Part shown: positions 8,781 through 19,455 of the stretch, piece by piece
Numbering within the stretch: the first letter of the stretch is position 1
How the letters are laid out: every line of letters starts with the position of its first letter
Source of the DNA: Dimargaris cristalligena
Lineage: Eukaryota; Kickxellomycota; Dimargaritomycetes; Dimargaritales; Dimargaritaceae
Direction of reading: 5' to 3'
NCBI GenBank assembly: GCA_027576995.1
Contig: JANBQC010000468.1
Coordinates: 1 to 22,516, forward strand
Length of the DNA stretch: 22,516 bases
Translations under genes and position numbers: made by a program
The notes under the pieces: generated by a model
Database searches by the model: none
Told to the model about the DNA's origin: nothing
Seen by the model: only the letters and a program-made list of their open reading frames with translations

Positions 8781-11650
8781 ATGGATAACAAAATAACACC
8801 GGTAAGTAACTCGGCATAGCTATCCATAACCACTGGATTATCCACACATGTCTATGGGCGGGCTTGTTCTGCCATTCCATCAATCCTGCCTGGCTATCTA
8901 TTTGTTGGCGCACCGTTTATGTAGTAGCCGGTTCTGCCTGGATTTCGTACAGAGTATGGACCCGGCTTTGGCGAGTCGTTTACTTATAGCCTACACCCAA
9001 GAACTGTAAAACTTCCAGGCCACCCCCCCCCTGGCCAGCACTGCCATATCTGTAAACATGAGGGCAGGGTTACCATCGGGATTGCTATTCCATTTTTCCA
9101 TCAGTTGATTTCCAGTTTCTTAACCATGTATAATTTCTTTTATGGCCAATCTTTGTCCTACCATCCTGACCATCGACCCATGTAACTGCTTGGCTAATTA
9201 CAAAACACGCTTTCTATCTACCCTGGTTTGTTTTCTATCATAACCGTATGTGGGCATCCTTCGTCAATTCATAATAGCTATGGAACTGGGACTCGTTCCT
9301 AGAAGATGAAGAAACTTATGCCAATCGCCTCGAAGAATGTGTCAGGGTAAGCATACAGAAATATTTTGGTGAAGGGGGTGTATCTCATTGAATACCCAAA
9401 GATCTGATTATTGGCCCATGCGGTCCTGACGAGTAAATAGGTGGGCGGGGATTCATTGTCATTCTACGCGAGAGGGTACTCGGTGGTAGAACTCCGCCTA
9501 CTTCTTCCAAGGCATTCCACCCGCCCAATGATTAGGCCTGCGAGTTGCTCCGAAGCATCAGGATTCTCGCATCGGCTTACCATAAAGGGGAGTCTGTGTT
9601 GGTGCACGGTTGTCTAGATGCAGTTGAGTATATTTTCTTAGCCCACGGACAGTATTGCACTAGCGCTATTGGTTCCAGGCGGACTTTGCACACGCCAATC
9701 TTGCCCTTATGGTTCATCATCCAAATCGGTAGGATGCGCTCATCTTACCAGAAGCGGAGGGTGCGAGGAGTGTGCCAGAATCCTCCACTGTTACCTGATA
9801 TATATTCCACTAACTTGTACTAATTAACCCCGCTCTTTTTTTTCTACTGACTGTTTACAATATGCCTGACTGGCCAATCAGGACACCATTCGCCCCCTAC
9901 GCGACTACGGTTACGTTCAAGCCAAATCACTCGCGCTAGTGTTTGAGTCTGTACAGGACATTCGCAACCTGGTCGTTGATTTCGTGACGGTAAGTTGCTT
10001 CTTCATTCCCAGTAGTTGGCCCGAACCCCCTCAGTCCTGCCAATCATTTTTTCCCACTCGCATAAGCTTAACATTATAGCCCCTACTTACCCTTTATACG
10101 CGTACTTACCTATCCGTTCCCTACTGTTCTCTTGCTCACTCGCTATGACTATGTACCAGTCGGCCACTGATACTCGGTACGAAGATCCTACCGATCAGCT
10201 TCTCCGGAGCAAGTTTCTTGATACTATGAATAAAATGGCCGCGGCGTATCGCATCTACATCAACCGCTACGTCCAAGCCATGTCCCAATTCGTCGATTTG
10301 CTGCATCAGCCCCGCGTTCTCCGCCTGCTGGGCCTCCCAAGTTCTGCAGCTGACCCCCACATTGGTATTACCCACTGGCAGTGCCAGCTACCCACCCCTG
10401 CCCTTCGCCTTACCTCCTATGTGACCAGCCTCCGGGCCCTGGTTGAATCCCCTGAGGACCCAGCCACGTCTACCCTAGTCGAACAGGTGCAGGAGTTGGT
10501 GGACATTACCTCGCGGGTCTTTGAGGATGTGGCCGTTTGGCAGCGGTGGTTCTTCCGCCTGGACGAAATTGATCTGTCCAAGAAGCTGGGTGGGGCGGGG
10601 TCCAAGGCCATGTACAAATTATTAGGCAACCCCAACTCCCTGTTCATCAATCAAAGCATCGGGTCGTCGTGCGATTCATCGTCGGAAATCACCCTCATTG
10701 ACGCCCTTGAGGCTGACGGCCCTTGGTATATGCCTAAACAACTGGTTTTACTGGACCAGGTATTCAGCATACGCAAAGTATTCCGCAATTCCATATCCGA
10801 CATTACTTCCCAACACACCCGGGTTCGCCTGGTGCTACTCCCTAGTTTTTTACTCGTCTGCCTAGCTACCCCCACTGCCGAATGGAAGCCGGACAGTCCG
10901 GACCTGGCCCCGCTGTGGACCTTGGCCACCAGTCATATTTCCTTAAGCAAGGTTCAGCTGGTCTCGTGTCCCCATTCGTGCGACTTCAGCCTGGTCATCA
11001 ACGGCACGCCCGTGGCCACCATCACCTCCCCCTTGCCCGTTAAGGAACGGTGGACGTCCGCCCTCGCCCGGTTAGTCTTGGAGGAAAACAATCTCGATTC
11101 CCACCCCCGGCCCCAAAGCCGCCCTTCCACTCCATATGGCACCCTGGCCCGGAAGATGGCCGGTTTATTCGGTACTCGCAAAGAGCCACCCCCTCCTCCC
11201 CCGCCCTCATCCACCTTCCCCCCGTCGCCCAGCATTGTCCGGCAAACCAATCCCAACTCCTCACCGAGCCCCGCCCGCGCTTCGCCCAAATTTACCTGGT
11301 ACCGCCGGGCCCTGCCGGGCTTTGCTCCGAAATCCCAGCTGATCAGCGACGTATCCCAGTCGGTCCCATCCACCCCCGTCAACGGGAATTTCGACCTTTT
11401 ATGGCGGCCCCCCTCCCAGGCCCGGTTCCCCCAGATGCTGGGTTCTCTACGAGGGAGCATTTCTACTACCCATATTAACCTATTAGATCCGACACCACCA
11501 AAAGGGCTGGTGAAGAATCTCCACCGGTCGTCCAGTAAACTACGCGATACCCAGTACTGGGCCAGCCAGCCATTACCCAGTTGGCCGTGCTCGCCCCTCA
11601 CCCACACCGTCGAATCCCTATCATCGACAGCCACCACGGCGTCTCACTAG
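8781..11650 (+). CDS. RhoGEF (DH-PH) protein, four exons
   Basis: Predicted guanine-nucleotide exchange factor for a Rho-family GTPase, 562 residues. Exons: 8781-8801, 9278-9346, 9882-9989, 10160-11650. Introns of 476, 535 and 170 bases are all phase 0 with GTAAGT or GTAAGC donors and AG acceptors. The joined N-terminus fits a DH domain (about residues 10-193): EDEETYANRLEECVR, then IRPLRDYGYVQ, YVQAMSQFVDLL, and the conserved-helix equivalent LPTPALRLTSYVTSLRAL (143-160), which matches the family's KPVQRLTRYPLLL region though the leading Lys-Pro is not kept. Residues about 255-375 resemble a PH domain (strands VRLVLLPSFLLVCLA; final helix KERWTSALARLVLEE). A Pro/Ser-rich tail follows, including seven prolines at 409-415, possibly an SH3 ligand. 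The DH domain begins almost at the N-terminus, unlike most fungal RhoGEFs. The seven-residue first exon is the weakest part of the model. The 535-base intron is needed to keep the DH sequence continuous. Confidence 0.82.
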
Positions 11651-12779
11651 GCGGTGGTACTCGAGCCTAGTGCCCCCCCACTCACCCCCCAATCTTCCCA
11701 TCATTACCATTATTATCTTCACGACCATCTACGAACCTCACGAACCTAATTTAACGAATCCACTAATCAACAACGCTCTCTTCTGTTTCACATATTGGAT
11801 CGCATGCTACAAACCCTTGCATTCTTGCACACTTGTTGTTTTTTTTTGAACTATGTATTGAGCCAAATGATTTCCCCACAGCATTTCCATTCCTAGTGAC
11901 CGCTCATTTACCTCGGGCCCATGTATGATTATTGCACACCGTGCTTTTTTATAGTATTACTTGATTCACATTTACTGTCATTGGCCGGTTCTTATAATTT
12001 TTATTTTTTTGTAAGCACCCGGTGCTTTCTTCCCCGGGTGGGAGACTGACGATTGACATGCCAATATATATTGATATATAACTAATGATTCGCCGATGCT
12101 AGAGTTGCTTCGATGGACTTAAAGGGTTTGGGAATGGTGATTGCTTTACACGGAGAAGACCGGTGAAAGATGGTGTATGGGGCCTAACAGCAGCCTCCCT
12201 ATTGTCCCGTTAGTATTGATAGTAAAGGGAATGCCTTGAATTTACGAGATCAATCCGAGAGTTGGTCAGGAAAAAGCATTGTGGAGGAGCTCTACTCTTC
12301 GTCTCAATCCTTTAGGAGGACTGGGATACATGGTTTGTAAACTGGGCTGTATTTGGCCTTATGATGCTCGCCGGCGAAATTGAATATCTGCTCATGTATT
12401 CAAAACTCCGCTACCTCGAATATTACCCAATGTCGGGGATAGAGTAGTCGAGCATAGTGTCATTACTAGTAAGCGTGAGTCTGCTACGTATCCCCCTGAG
12501 CTAGCCATAGTGCTATATCGCGTGGCCTAAGGCTGAACGGCCGTCCACCCCGTGCCCTGGTTGGTCCGCTGGCTAGGACGTTAGTATGGGAGGTTCATTC
12601 TCCATTGGCTGGTTTCCATCAGCTTCCAACCGTCCATCTCGCAATATTACATTCCCTATTCATATAGTATCACTGCTTTCCCGTTTCTCACCCTCCCTCA
12701 CTTCAGTTTACCCATTGTGCTTTTACATTGTCCATTTCTTTAACTTCCCATCCTATTTTATTCATCACTTTCATTGACC
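11651..12779. other. Intergenic between RhoGEF and RPN7
   Basis: This holds the 3' flank of the RhoGEF gene and the upstream region of RPN7. A perfect inverted repeat lies at 12013-12027, just after a T run. The last 120 bases before 12780 are pyrimidine-rich, typical of leaders in this window. A short frame at 12586-12777 starting at an upstream ATG is low-complexity and probably not a protein. No clear TATA box was seen for RPN7, which suits a housekeeping gene. Confidence 0.55.
12013..12027. repeat. Perfect 15-base inverted repeat
   Basis: AAGCACC-C-GGTGCTT: seven-base arms around one central base, preceded by T-rich sequence (about 12000-12010). It lies about 360 bases after the RhoGEF stop and 750 before RPN7. 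It could be a dimeric regulator site or a weak RNA hairpin; nothing decides between them. Confidence 0.5.
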
Positions 12780-14730
12780 ATGTCCGAAGAAACCATCCCC
12801 CAGATCCCCAATCTGGAATATGCCAACCTGCGCTTCCTGGCCACGAGTGGTCCCATCGAGGGACGCGAGCAAGCTAAGGCTAAGCTCCTGGAAGCCGTGT
12901 TAAAAGATAGTACGTGTCCATGGGCGACCATTTGCATATTCGTGGGTTAACCTCAGGGTGGATTCAACCCCGCCCCGTTAATTAACGGCGGATTCTTCTC
13001 TAGCACCCCCCTCATCCTTCCCATGGGAAGACTGTGTCTGCTTCATTGGGTACCCGACTGTACGGTAGACTTGTGCCCATGTATACTGATGGTGCTATGT
13101 CGGTTTGCCAACTATACCTATTGCGAACCCCCCCCCCCCTTTATAGATATGGCGCCGTGGTACCCCAGTTTATGCGAGGAACTTGCTATTAGCCCGGACC
13201 AGGTCGAATTGGAGCGCATGACCAAGGCCAACCAGGCTACCCTGGCCGGATTTGAAACTGAACGGGCGGATGCCGAAGAAAATCTCGGGGAGACTGAAAC
13301 TAGCGAGTTGTTGTTAAAGAAGGCCCAGTACCTGGCCGAAATCGGAGACAAAGTAAGTGTGTTCGGCCGAGCCCCCTTATTCTAGCGCCTACCATACTAC
13401 ATACGATTTCGTCCTGAGTATGTGGAGGCTCCCTTCTTTTATCTATCCATCTGTATTTTATTTAGAATCTCCCTTTTTATTAAGAAATATAATCGGTGTT
13501 TAGTTGACTGACCCATGTTCCACTGCTACTCATACCACCAACCCCCTTCATTCCCAAATAGGTTAAGGCCGTGCTCGCTTACCGCGTTGCGTTTGACAAA
13601 GCCGCCACGATTGGTCAGCGATTGGATATCACCTTCGCCTTTATCCGAATTGGCCTTTTCTTCCTCGACAACGACCTCATTAGCCGTAACATCAAGAAAG
13701 CCCGGTCGTAAGCATCTCCTTGTACTTTTTTTAGTGTTGCCAGCCGGTAGAATCCATCGCCCCCTTCAGTATGGATAGTCATCCTTTTATTCCTATTAGA
13801 ATTGCTAATGTATACTTAAAATCTTACATAACATGCTCCACTTTAAATCATGTCATTTGCTGCCCCATAGACTGATTGAAGAGGGTGGAGACTGGGACCG
13901 CCGCAACCGCCTCAAGTCCTACGAAGCCATCTACCTCATGTCCATTCGCGACTTCAAGGGTGCCTCCCAACTATTCCTTGACAGCTTGTCTACATTCACA
14001 TCCACGGAGCTTATGGACTATAACGAGTACGTCAAATACGCCGTCGTGGTCGGCATGATCAGTTTGCCCCGTGTGGATCTCAAGAAGAAGGTAAATGTCT
14101 TTTCATCAATTCCCGCCGATTCCCCCGAAACCCATTAGATACTTCGGTTGGCCAAGTGGGGTTTTGGAACCCCGGGTTAGCCTTGCGTACACCTAGTAAT
14201 GAGTTTCCCTAATTAGATCGCTAACTCGTAGATATGCCCTCCATATACTATCGCCTCTATTATCCACCATGTAGTTGATCGATGCCCCCGAAGTTTTGGA
14301 GGTTCTGGTCCAGGCTCCGCAGCTGGAGGAGTACCTCAAATCTCTCTACGATTGCCGGTATGCCAAGTTCTTCCAGTCTCTGGCTGCCATGGAGAAGAAC
14401 CAGCTGCTCACCTCTCGTTACCTCCATGTCCATACCCCCTATTACGTCCGCGAAATGCGCATCATCGCCTACGCCCAACTTCTGGAATCATACCGCAGTC
14501 TAACTCTCGAGAGTATGGCGGACTCTTTCGGCGTAAGCGAGGACTTCGTAGACCGGGATCTGGCCCGCTTTATTGCCGCCGGCCGTCTCAACTGCGTGAT
14601 TGACAAGGTTAACGGTATTGTGGTAACCAACCGCCCCGATGTCAAGAATGCGCAATACCAAGCCTGCATTAAACAGGGCGATATTCTGCTGAATCGGGTT
14701 CAGAAGCTAAGCCGTGTCATCAACCTCTAA
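12780..14730 (+). CDS. RPN7: 26S proteasome regulatory subunit Rpn7 (PSMD6)
   Basis: Non-ATPase lid subunit of the 19S regulatory particle, which helps assemble the lid that deubiquitinates and feeds substrates to the 20S core. Five exons: 12780-12909, 13147-13352, 13562-13707, 13871-14090, 14275-14730. Introns are 237, 209, 163 and 184 bases, with donors GTACGT, GTAAGT, GTAAGC and GTAAAT and AG acceptors; every phase joins cleanly. The product is 385 residues, close to human PSMD6 (389). Family landmarks seen: [15 protein letters not shown] across the first junction (D43/N44), AENLGE-type helix, [31 protein letters not shown] (162-178), [21 protein letters not shown] (290-296), then the PCI winged helix (about 303-353: [42 protein letters not shown]) and the C-terminal helix [11 protein letters not shown]. 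The ATG follows a pyrimidine-rich leader. Intron 1 contains C12 close to its acceptor. Confidence 0.97.
13128..13139 (+). repeat. C12 run near the 3' splice site of RPN7 intron 1
   Basis: Twelve C lie seven bases before the intron's terminal AG (acceptor TTTATAG at 13140-13146), so the homopolymer occupies the place of the polypyrimidine tract. It may be length-variable between strains. Confidence 0.75.
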
Positions 14731-15794
14731 GGCTGAACATTTGGGCTTCTTCGGGGGGCACCCAATCTCTCCGTGATTTTGGGTGTCGAGGACATAACCT
14801 ATGTAGCCTCAGCATTCGCAGTTTTCCTTCGGTCTGCCGTCAGTCTGGGCTAAATCTAAATGTAACCCACTGTCCATTATTCCCATACACTTTTGCCCAA
14901 TTCGCCGTTGGCTATTACTTCTAGCAATCTTATTTTTACCACTACTTTTTTTTTTCACTACACCATGGCTCATTTGTTGACAAGGGCGACTGTCCCCCCC
15001 CCGCACGTACTATAAAGAATTCAACTGTTGTTTTTGTGTACATTTGTCCAAGTAATAGTTAAAGGTCAATCGAATTGGAATACTGGGACCCACAGCCATA
15101 TTTTAAATAGCCCGGTTGCCAATGCATATGTTGGTTTCAATGGGCGGAAACATCTCTATCATAATGTATAGTATCAATGTACTGGACACGGAGCTTTGCA
15201 CATTTTAGTACAGGATCACTGATGGATACAGCTCTGTGCATAGGCGCGAGCGAATTTATGTACTACCGGAGGCTGGTTGTAGAGACGGGTAATTTCACAC
15301 CAACATCGCTTGTATAGCTTCTTATATTTCACCCCCAAAGTTAGAATTAATGTTGTCTAAAATATGTGACCACCCTTCGGTTATTTATTTGCAGATGGCA
15401 ATCTCGGTATTGGGAAGATGTACGCATACTTACCTATGCCCAATTAAAGATGCAACACGGTTGCTACTTTTGATCAGCTCATTCAACTGTCAAGACCAAA
15501 AAATATTTATTTGACCCCATTCTCCGTTATATAACCTTCAAACTCGGACACTCAGTATCATCGGTATGGTGATAAATGTCACTAGCAAGCTAGCGAAGAA
15601 AACTCCCAATTCAATCAAAATTTTTATTATTAATCACTCGACAATAGACCCCCAGGTCGTTGGATATTGGTGGCCTATCCCGATTTAGTAGATATCTTGG
15701 CATAAATTATTGGTCGTGATATACATATATGGAGGAAAATATCGAAGCAAAACTATCCGATGCCTACTACACCTTTGCTACGTCGAACTAATTT
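14731..15794. other. Intergenic, convergent 3' ends
   Basis: RPN7 (plus) and the small secreted gene (minus) converge here, so this should hold both 3' ends. A TTTATT near 15505-15510 reads AATAAA on the minus strand, about 285 bases after the minus gene's stop, and could be a polyadenylation signal. A C-rich run near 14994 and T runs near 14946 are simple sequence. No gene seen. Confidence 0.5.
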
Positions 15795-16133
15795 TCAGAC
15801 TAAAAATCTTTTCAAAAGGATGTAGCCCAAATTCTCAAACTGGGTGATTTGGGCCTCCGTGATCGTGAAATCAACTTTCTCGCCGGTGGGTTTCTGGAAA
15901 TCAACGTGGTATTTTTTATCCTTGGGAGTGATCTTGATATTGTATTGCTGGACATTTTGCACATTATGCATGATGCGCCTGATTTTACCACCAGGAAGCG
16001 GGCTGCGGCGATTTAGGGCCGCACGGCGGGTATCTTCGGTATAGGAGGGGCTGTTGGTGGTAGGAGTGGGGACCGACAGTGCCAAGATGAACGGGGCAAA
16101 GAGAGCGAAACTAAGGATGCGAATGGTCAACAT
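15795..16133 (-). CDS. Small secreted protein, 112 residues, family unknown
   Basis: Single-exon frame starting at ATG (16131-16133) and ending in TGA. Residues 1-20 form a clear signal peptide (MLTIRILSFALFAPFILALS), followed by a Thr/Pro/Ser-rich stretch (VPTPTTNSPS). Two dibasic sites follow: RR at 36-37 and RR at 43-44 (NRRSPLPGG). These resemble Kex2-type processing sites, so the N-terminal part may be a propeptide and the mature chain may begin at SPLPGG. The remaining 65 or so residues are basic and alternate polar and hydrophobic residues (QQYNIKITPKDKKYHVDFQK, then VDFTITEAQITQFENLGY), suggesting a small beta-plus-helix fold. There are no cysteines at all. I do not recognise the family. 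A TATA box about 160 bases upstream supports expression. Secretion is inferred; function is unknown. Confidence 0.8.
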   Translation of the reverse strand: MLTIRILSFALFAPFILALSVPTPTTNSPSYTEDTRRAALNRRSPLPGGKIRRIMHNVQNVQQYNIKITPKDKKYHVDFQKPTGEKVDFTITEAQITQFENLGYILLKRFLV

Positions 16134-16292
16134 ATTGGGATATTGGAATGACCGCAGGGGAGGTGGGTTGGAGAGGGGAGGGTTATTGAGAGAAAAGTGA
16201 GCTCAAAGCTGTGAGGCTAAAGGAGTGAAGTTGAAGTTATTGGAAGGATGGATGTACTGGTTTATGAGTAGAAAGAGGGTCAACAGCCCGAG

Positions 16293-16300
16293 TATTTATA
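16293..16300 (-). promoter_or_regulatory. TATA box of the 112-residue secreted protein gene
   Basis: TATAAATA on the minus strand, about 160 bases upstream of the ATG at 16133. The leader between is pyrimidine-rich on the coding strand, as before other genes here. Confidence 0.6.
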
Positions 16301-17649
16301 TGCATTGCTAATTATATATATATGTGGAAGGGATACCTCAGTAATTCCGGTTGGCGACTCTGTAGCTGAGGTTTGCATCATTAGGTCGACTAGCAAGGCT
16401 CTCCGAACCAGTGTGTAGAAGTCCCTTCCAAAAGCATGTGTCGAATAATCCGAAAAAATTGGTTAAAGGGCAGTGCGAAACCGAACGACCAGTTGGTTAG
16501 GTAAAACATACTACTTGATTGAGCCTATCGGACGGCTTCGCCGGCCATCTCAAGCTGGGATGTACGACGATAGCTGCCCTGAGACGCTGTAGCTATAGCC
16601 CTGTATTTTTAATCAATTTACTTTGTACGATTCAACTGACCGAGTATGCACATGCCCTGTATGACCGGTCCGGCTAGGCTGCTTTAGTGCTCCCCCCTTT
16701 TTTTTTGAAAAAATATATAAATCGAGTATGGGGGAAGGGCGATGAGGGGTGGATTTCCTGCCTAATCCAGACTGGACGGAAGGATACACTATCGCCAATT
16801 TCGAAATTAGCCGTCCGTACCACCTGTATTTTTCCCTCAAGTTTAAGTAAGCCCGAAGTAAATGGCCCTTTGGGCAAAGGGGGTCTATGGTAGAGCCGCT
16901 TTGGAGTGACCGGGCTCAGGTTGCTGTTTCACCAAGGTTATTCTAAAAGACCAAATAAGGAAGACGGTGGTAATATTCAATTGGGAGGGATTCCGTTTTT
17001 GTTGACGTTCCAACTAAACTACCACACCATCCAATAAGGCAACCGGCATACCTTGTCTGTGGCTAAAGGGAAGCAAAATAAAGACCACGTCGCTCCCCAG
17101 TTCTATAATCTATGACGTATCGGACGATGTATCCCGTAGACTTAAAGAATATCAGTCTGCATCGGTGGCTTCCTTTATGCCAATCTAAATGCTGCCCGAT
17201 GGACAGCCATTAAAACTGGAAGCAGTGTTTCAAAAGCACATGTCTGGGGGGGTGCCTAATTCGGTGGGATCGTGTGAACCGATTTCTTAATTGTAGTACC
17301 AAGGCTCATTTGTTAGCATTCTCGAGATTGGCTAGGTAGACTGTGGATGGACTTGGATACTGCCAAGCAATTTCTGGTATACGGCTCATGGGTTCTTATT
17401 ACTAGGCTCAGTATAAACCCTTATTGTCACGCTCATCTAAGTTGTTTGGTTATTTTATATAGAAGATTTGGCAGGGATAGGCGGTGTGATTCACATACAA
17501 TTGCTGCTATGTTTCACTGAGTACTCCACCGTCATTACTTTCTACTGATGGGTATAACTGAATTTATCTGTATCATATGATAAGTCATATGACTAACCAG
17601 TCCATCCCAGGGGGTTTTCAAGGTGGATATTATAACCACTATGGAACCG
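16301..17649. other. Intergenic, no gene seen
   Basis: No supported gene; open frames near 16613-16893 on both strands overlap one another and a T9 run and lack motifs. CpG dinucleotides are present at normal spacing up to 17648, in contrast to the next 3 kb. Two identical palindromes, TCATATGA, occur at 17573-17580 and 17584-17591. Confidence 0.5.
17573..17591. repeat. Paired TCATATGA palindromes
   Basis: Two copies of the 8-base palindrome TCATATGA are separated by three bases, about 60 bases before the CpG-free block begins. Possibly a tandem protein-binding site; possibly chance in AT-rich DNA. Confidence 0.4.
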
Positions 17650-17821
17650 GGAATTTAAATATATAGGATTAGAAAAGGGAAGAGTAGGGACATAGTGAGG
17701 TGGCTAAGGTCCCCTGCAGTACCATATATTGCATTCATATTTACCAGGAATCAATCATAATTTAGAGATATTAAACAGGTGGTACAATACTCCCAGGATG
17801 AGACCTCCCACAAATACAATA

Positions 17822-17826
17822 TAAGC
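17822..17826. repeat. 5-bp target-site duplication of LTR A (left)
   Basis: TAAGC, repeated exactly at 18412-18416 on the other side of the LTR, the hallmark of retroelement integration. Confidence 0.85.
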
Positions 17827-18411
17827 TGTCACCCAGGTTAACCACTCTTAGCCTGTCAAGAGTCCCAAGGATAGGCTTCTAATGGTAGGTGGGGCTTAGA
17901 CTTGGCCAAGTAGCTGCTAGCATTAGGATGGGGAGCAGTACTAACCAATCAAGGATAAGCACAGGTATATGAAAGGGATGTGCAGTAGGCATACTTACTA
18001 GTTAGTATAAAGGGGTGAGTGTATATAGAGTTTATTAGGGTAAACTAGGGGGATATGAATAAGCTAAGGAAACTAACTGGTCCCAGTGGGGCCTGGTTGT
18101 ATATATGCAGGGACAACTCCAGCAGGAGGTCCTAAGGGGAAAGCTACTAAGGCTAAGTATAGGCAGGTAAGAAATCTAACCTAGACAGATTCATATCTGG
18201 AAGACTCTCCTGGGAACTGGAAGAGTTATTGAGGATTGGCTGACTGAGTGTTTTGTGCAAAGCATTGGGGGCCAGAAAGAGTAGGGTTATAGAATAGATG
18301 ATGATCCTATAGTACTGGGGGTGACTATGGGAGGGTCAATATAGCACTAGAAGGCCTAATAAGGATGTATGATTGTTGAGTTGGGATTAAGTTGGGTTAG
18401 GAGGGCTGATA
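17827..18411 (-). mobile_element. Solo LTR, copy A (inverted)
   Basis: A 585-base LTR lying on the minus strand, the reverse complement of copies B and C. In its own orientation it starts TATCAGCCC and ends GGGTGACA, so the terminal TG has one transition. It carries a TATA-like segment at about 18100-18107 and an AATAAA (plus-strand TTTATT, 18031-18036), in the same order as in the other copies. TAAGC flanks both sides, so this is a complete solo LTR left after loss of the internal region by LTR-LTR recombination. It shares a 20-base exact block with copy B (plus-strand 19205-19224). Confidence 0.9.
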
Positions 18412-18878
18412 TAAGCAACCAATAATTTCTATGGGTGCTTTAGGTCCTGGGTTTCCAGATGTAAGTAATTCAAGGCAAAACCTAGTTTTTGGTCATTGTT
18501 TTACTTATTAATTGAGAGTTATGGTATTACTGGGATTTATTAGCAAATATTCAGATATTTTTCCTATAATAACTAATATAGCTGAAAACATTTTAGGGGG
18601 AGAAGTATCAGGTATACTAAACTATAGTAAGGATCTCCAAGTCAATGGGATGGCATAACTTGAAAAGAAATGATACTATTTGATTAAATTATCACCATCT
18701 TATTGAACCATGACAGGTCTTTATGTGTCAATTTCATAAGTATCTCTTCTAGGACATTTTCTACAAAATTGAGTAGTTAGATAATCTCCCCAGACATAGT
18801 TGCCTTTAAGTCTTGAAAACAGCCAGAAGTACTCATGGCAGCATAATGAAAGTAGGATATATATTTAAACATCAATAC
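18412..18878. other. CpG-free spacer between LTR A and LTR B
   Basis: It begins with the right-hand TAAGC duplication of LTR A and holds no intact gene. On the minus strand, 18721-18798 gives a short protein-like frame with a Cys-x-x-Cys pair (TTQFCRKCPRRDTYEIDT) ending in TAA. This may be debris of an older element, but the stretch is too short to assign. Confidence 0.45.
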
Positions 18879-19455
18879 TGTTAGCCCTTCTAATCTGGCT
18901 TAATCTGGATATAATACTGGATCATCCCTATTAGGCCTTATAGTACCATATTTATCATCCCATAGTCACCCTTAGTACTATGGGATCCTCCTATATTATA
19001 TAACCCTTCCCTTCTTGACTCCAGAACTCATCATTCACCCCTGGGCTGATCTAATGACTCTTCCAGTTCCCAGCCAAGTATTCCATACCCCTACACCATC
19101 CGGTTAGCTAGTTATCTATCAGTAGTCTTAGTAGTATCTTCCTTTGGGGACCTCTCTTTGGAGTAGGCCCCTGTGTATATATAACTGGCCCCCACTGGGA
19201 CTGGTTAGTTTCCTTAGCTTATTCATATCCCCCAGTTTACCTCAATAAACTCTATATACACTTACCCCCCTTGTACCAACTAGTAAGTGTACCCACTGCA
19301 TGTCCCTTACATATACCAGTACTTATCCTTTATTGGTTAATACTGCTCCCTATCCTAATGCTAGCAGCCCACTTGGCTGAGTCTAAGCCCTGCATACTGT
19401 TAGAAGCCTATCCTCAGGACTCTTGATGGAATAAGAGTGGTTAACCCAGGTGATA
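18879..19455 (+). mobile_element. Solo LTR, copy B
   Basis: A 577-base LTR aligned end to end with copies A and C. It starts TGTTAGCCC and ends CAGGTGATA (expected terminal CA changed to TA). A TATA box (TATATATAAC, 19175-19184) is followed about 60 bases later by AATAAA (19244-19249), the usual order of promoter and polyadenylation signals. The five bases before it (AATAC) and after it (CCCAT) differ, so no target duplication is visible. The only CpG of the block, at 19101, is inside this copy. Confidence 0.88.

Noticed and set aside
8615..8845. Minus-strand 76-residue frame with a hydrophobic segment
   Set aside because: It lies opposite the CT-rich leader and first exon of the RhoGEF gene, and its repeated Val-Glu stretch is an artefact of GA-rich complement.
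10016..10159. N-terminal extension of the long RhoGEF frame
   Set aside because: It starts at TTG and reads as pyrimidine-rich intron. Splicing 9989 to 10160 is in phase and keeps the DH domain continuous with exons 2 and 3.
10954..11637. 227-residue minus-strand frame opposite the RhoGEF
   Set aside because: It is Gly/Arg/Trp-rich and arises from the Pro/Ser-rich coding strand; a shadow frame with no domain.
14809..15006. Minus-strand 65-residue frame downstream of RPN7
   Set aside because: Lys-rich only because it reads through a T run; no motif, and it falls in the expected 3' UTR.
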